A DNA stretch of 64,000 nt from UBA1181 sp963654355 (lineage in GTDB: Bacteria > Bacteroidota > Bacteroidia > Bacteroidales > Paludibacteraceae): contig CAVKBM010000003.1 of NCBI GenBank assembly GCA_963654355.1, positions 1-64,000 of the forward strand, in the 5' to 3' direction. The position numbers and the translations under genes are program-made. This document shows positions 61,701-64,000 of the stretch, piece by piece; position 1 is the stretch's first letter, and each line of letters begins with the position of its first letter. The notes under the pieces are model-generated. The model was given only the letters and a program-made list of their open reading frames with translations. It did no database searches and was not told where the DNA came from.

Positions 61701-62310
61701 TTTCTCCCTTGTAGTAGAATGCTACCGCATAGCGAGTCCAATCACATTGAGGAGGATTCATACCTGCGACAGCGCAAACTTGGCTCCAGTTGGTGCCGGG
61801 ATCCTGAGTCTCATAATTCCCATGAAGCAGGATGTAGAAACGCCCTTTTTGTGAAGATGAACTCGGTTGGTTCTTAATCCATGCAACACAGGAGTCTGGT
61901 CGCCCCGTAAACGCCGCACTTTTGCTTGGATCGCTTATCTTGCTATAATTATGATTCTTTGTGTCCGTAGCACTTGGTGCACCAGCATAAATGCAACCTG
62001 TTGTAATCATACCGTTCGCATAAACTCCCCATATATTTTTTACTTTTCCTATCGCAGAATATTTGCCAACACTGCCAGGACGAATGTCTGTTGTTCGCTC
62101 GCATTGATTATTGTTTTGAGCTGCCTTGTATAAGGCACTTGCGTACTCTACCGTCTCGTAAGTGTTCCAATTGTTTGGGAGTGTAGAACTACTCCAACTC
62201 TCGAAATCACTATTGGCTAACTGATAGACATCTGTGGCGGAAGCCGTAGAAAAGATTGCAAAAAAACATGTAAGTATGGTGGTTGTGATTACACAGTTTC
62301 GTATTGTCAT
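58789..62310 (-). CDS. Secreted protein with PCMD-like N-terminus and 11 cadherin-like beta repeats
   Basis: A 1173-residue exported protein. The signal peptide ends near residue 25 (STASA). Residues about 27-255 resemble the PCMD (putative carbohydrate metabolism) domain: LANSDFESWS..., a Cys-containing jelly-roll-like region and the closing VDDVEMIYNSKLSSL. Eleven repeats of about 80 residues follow, each starting like LTSLSINGTALSDF and containing a TVKGGD-type strand and a closing YTIQF, similar to the cadherin-like beta-sandwich (PF12733) fold. The last repeat is worn, and no sorting tail is visible. It is likely an outer-surface binding protein. The stop overlaps the ZIP transporter start. 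Confidence 0.8.
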   Translation of the reverse strand: MTIRNCVITTTILTCFFAIFSTASATDVYQLANSDFESWSSSTLPNNWNTYETVEYASALYKAAQNNNQCERTTDIRPGSVGKYSAIGKVKNIWGVYANGMITTGCIYAGAPSATDTKNHNYSKISDPSKSAAFTGRPDSCVAWIKNQPSSSSQKGRFYILLHGNYETQDPGTNWSQVCAVAGMNPPQCDWTRYAVAFYYKGETLVLANYLGEQSLSPQCSDAKPSYALASFATNYVPGEGNEADKIYVDDVEMIYNSKLSSLTIDGSSVSKFSKDNFLYTVKKYYKDAKVAYVSDGKFATTSESYDEETGILTIKVMGDDYSANANSFHEYKIQFYRTASMTSFKIGDTEIDGFSSGTYDYTIADRAYKSVKSKISYTLKNAATDATESFDEGTNTLTITFKNDAGDNIVYTFKFHAPYQSQLKSLEIAGEAVDGFSASTYNYTVKNTYKESELHYETDEDATAVTSYDPETYILTIEVRAKDYADDNSNAHTYKIQYHESYGSYLTALSINDVAVSDFSSTIFDYSVKDVYYDDKTTVTYKESAEAIVATSFDANTLIYTITVKGGDFDIDPTNTHTYKVAFHAPYGAQLTSLKHERLQVSDFAKDKYEYKIGKAYDEETISWEVDEEATFKSSFNSETNVLTIIVKGGDFNTNSGNFNTYKILFASKSLLTNLSINGTTLSNFKTNKYNYDQSELIYNAVKVTYTTTDGATAEESYNSETAVLTITVKGSDIETFPNNYNTYTIQFHISYGSQLTSLKYDDETVANFAKDKYEYSVESSYDKDNISWEADAEAKVKSDYNETTNVLTLTVSGGDIAQNKTNYNIYTVQFLAPSLLSVLKVNNRSVEGFSSSKFTYTLSSVYDKSKTKITYTKQDESSTAEGAYDESSNTFTITVNGKDIAEHPSNFHEYKLQFGKAAESVLTDLQIDGATIDGFDSETYAYTKDNLLYSEISNISWTTSEGATVDASYDVASYTMTITVKGNDIATNKTNQHIYTITFKDPTIYGSQLVSLSVNGTALADFKKDEYNYYVEGSYSENPITYTADALATVNESYDATENAKILVVNGGNIVKDPTNTHTYTIKFSSSFVYEANIVNVKVDGTAVEGFDSDVQRQTICADYTKSEITVEVSPEAQYCANYDKSTGILTVVVWAGNFDKNSSNFKTYYLVIKK

Positions 62311-62464
62311 ATCTATTTGTCTTATGTTTAAGAATGTCCAAACTATCGTGCGAATTTACAACTTTTTTAATTCGTTAACAATTTAATCTGAAAAGAATAG
62401 TCGTGGTGGCAATAATCAAGTGTGTGATTTACATAGTACAATGTGTGTATTTCTGCTTTTTTGC

Positions 62465-62472
62465 TATTTTTG
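62465..62472 (+). promoter_or_regulatory. -7 element upstream of the broken AAA-ATPase-like gene
   Basis: TATTTTTG matches TAnnTTTG, 24 bases before the ATG at 62496. The -33 region is only T-rich. Confidence 0.4.
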
Positions 62473-62495
62473 TATAGAACAAAGTTGTTAAGAGT

Positions 62496-63775
62496 ATGAA
62501 ATACCCGATTGGCATACAAACATTTGAAAAAATCATAGAAGGTGGTTTTGCTTACGTTGATAAGACGGATTTAATCTATTCTCTTGTAAAAGAGGGAACA
62601 GTCTATTTTTTGAGTCGCCCACGTCGATTCGGAAAGAGTTTACTCATCTCCACATTAGAGAGTTATTTCCTTGGTAGAAAAGAACTTTTCAAAGGCTTGG
62701 CAATTGAAAGATTGGAGACGGAATGGAAGGAATATCCAATATTCCATTTTGATTTTAACGGTGATGATTTTAAAAATCCGAAGGCATTTGAGTCTGCACT
62801 TGAACTTTTTGTTAGTACAGGTGAAAAAAAATATTGCGTTGAAAAAATAGCAGAGTTCCAAAATATGACACGATATGTGGCATAACGATGCAAGAGGAGG
62901 AGAAGTATTTTCAGCCGTCTGTGAAAGAACTATCTGAGACAAAAAAACTAACTGTTGAGGAAACACGGATTAGGCTTAGAAGTAAGTACGATGGCTATAA
63001 TTTTAGTAGTCGCCAGATCGGTGTTTATAATCCATTTAGTTTGTTAAATGCTTTCGTATCAGAACAATTTGGCGATTATTGGTTCTCGTCTGGCACACCG
63101 ACTTATTTGATTAATTTGCTTGATCGCGACAATATAAATTTAGATGAAATTGTTGGAAAATACTATGCGGTAGAAGAGTTTATGGACTTTAAAATGGACC
63201 GAGATGCTCCGCTCCCAATGCTCTATCAAAGTGGTTATCTGACGATTAAAGACTACGACGAGGATATGAATATGTACCTGCTTGATATCCCGAATAACGA
63301 GGTGCAAGGTGGCTTTATTCCATTGTTGATGAACGACTATTTCACCATCAATACTCCGATGAAAACACCAATTGCCGAGATGGTGAAATGCTTAAAAAAC
63401 GGTGATACAGAATTGTTTAAAACATTGTTGACAAGTTTCTTGTCTTCAATTCCATACAGTATGCGGCTCAAGAAGGAAACGGAACGTTTCTTTCAGTATA
63501 CTTTCTATCTCATTCTCCGTCTGATTTCAACCTATCTTGTTTACGTTGAGAAACAACAGTCTCAGGGTCGTGTTGATTGTGTCATAGAAACCGATAATTT
63601 TATCTACATCTTTGAATTTAAGTTGGATGGCACGGCGGAGGAAGCTCTGCAACAAATTAACGAAAAAGGATATGCAAGAGAGTATGCCTCAGACTGTCGC
63701 AAACTTTTCAAAATCGGTTGTAGTTTCTCTTCGGAGACAGGTACGATCGGGGAGTGGAAGGTGGAGAAATTATGA
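62496..63775 (+). pseudogene. AAA-ATPase-like (PF09820)/DUF1703 gene broken by an internal deletion
   Basis: Two pieces of one gene. Codons from 62496 to the stop at 62883-62885 encode MKYPIGIQTFEKIIEGG, then YVDKTDLIYSLV and Walker A RPRRFGKSLL, as in AAA-ATPase-like proteins of Bacteroidota (usually 510-560 residues). A second frame continues to 63775 and, read slightly upstream of its ATG at 62888, begins PKYDTICGIT, the normal family motif C-G-I-T-x-x-E. It then has LRSKYDGYNFSS and the C-terminal nuclease-like RVDCVIETDNFIYIFEFK. The segment in between, about 110-130 residues with Walker B (normally LIDEYD) and sensor motifs, is missing, and the join shifts the frame. The product cannot be a working ATPase. 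The second piece could still make a 295-residue protein. Confidence 0.78.
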
Positions 63776-63778
63776 TTA

Positions 63779-63964
63779 TCACCAAACTTTGTTCAACTCT
63801 TCGTTATATTCAAACCCAGCTTCGGCTAACTTTTTCTCTACGTCTTCTTTCTTTACGTTAAACGCTTTGCAAATTTGGTCTAAATTTTCGTAAATCTCGT
63901 CGCGTAGCAAAAAGTTGATCGCACTCATCAACATCGCAGGGTCTGTCATTGGCAAATGTTCCAT
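63779..63964 (-). CDS. DUF4250 small protein
   Basis: A 61-residue, helical cytoplasmic protein matching the DUF4250 family: a start like MEHLPMTDPAMLMSAIN, the helix NFLLRDEIYENLDQICKAF, and an end like GFEYNEELNKVW. The family is small and widespread in anaerobes, without a known function. It is convergent with the broken ATPase gene, 3 bases from its stop. Only 36 bases remain upstream in the window. Confidence 0.85.
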   Translation of the reverse strand: MEHLPMTDPAMLMSAINFLLRDEIYENLDQICKAFNVKKEDVEKKLAEAGFEYNEELNKVW

Positions 63965-64000
63965 ATTCTTTGTCTTCTTGTTATTGTCTGAATCTATTCT

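Noticed and set aside
62330..62400. Promoter of the PCMD/repeat protein gene
   Set aside because: A TAAATTCG with a TTG 20 bases upstream on the minus strand departs from the consensus; it is too weak to list.

Overview
The window reads as a chromosomal segment of a Bacteroidales bacterium (phylum Bacteroidota). The signs are: promoters of the form TTG-N(18-22)-TAnnTTTG in front of many genes, a SusC/SusD pair, the gliding-type lipoprotein GldH next to a RicT-like protein and HolB, DUF4827/DUF2027/DUF4250 proteins, and a very large secreted repeat protein whose tail looks like a type IX secretion sorting domain. No rRNA, phage module, insertion sequence or CRISPR array was seen. Genus-level placement cannot be made from the sequence alone.

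Region by region. 31-6439 (+): a tight seven-gene run (NrnA-like DHH phosphoesterase, FKBP lipoprotein, DUF4827 lipoprotein, SPOUT rRNA methylase, degenerate M23 membrane protein, dxr, rseP). 6436-11787: a TauE permease, a small unknown gene, a CNNM/CBS membrane protein, tRNA-Lys, a split chromate-type transporter and queA. 11877-15818 (+): a DUF2027-Smr protein with a coupled 45-residue protein, then three paralogous Uma2-like putative nucleases of about 160-175 residues around an M23/LysM peptidase. 15873-27083 (-): malQ, an unknown protein, a prenyl synthase, trmB, gldH, ricT-like, holB, a free-standing methionine synthase reactivation domain and a GPH sugar symporter. 27188-32552: a Big2-type lipoprotein, a 33-bp promoter repeat leading into an internally deleted DUF4143 ATPase, an acetyl-CoA hydrolase/transferase family gene, and an Abi-family pseudogene.

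32742-44802 (+) holds surface biology: a 1626-residue InlB-repeat protein with 21 repeats, then a SusC-SusD-binding lipoprotein operon that carries no enzyme. 44931-50833 (+) returns to housekeeping: tRNA-Leu, parC, a TonB-C protein, aroK and guaA. 50943-57785 (-): a VapC-like toxin with a small overlapping partner, tRNA-Met, a histidine phosphatase, rpmF with DUF177, flavin reductase-pyrI-pyrB, and membrane pyrophosphatase hppA. 58004-63964: a ZIP transporter translationally coupled to an 11-repeat secreted protein, a broken AAA-ATPase-like gene and a DUF4250 protein.

Most of the window is ordinary core metabolism. The parts worth a second look are the triplicated Uma2-like family, the tandem promoter repeats whose unit shares 12 bases with the Walker A codons of the gene they precede, three accessory genes (ATPase, Abi, AAA-ATPase-like) that each appear to have lost an internal segment, and the two long repeat proteins.
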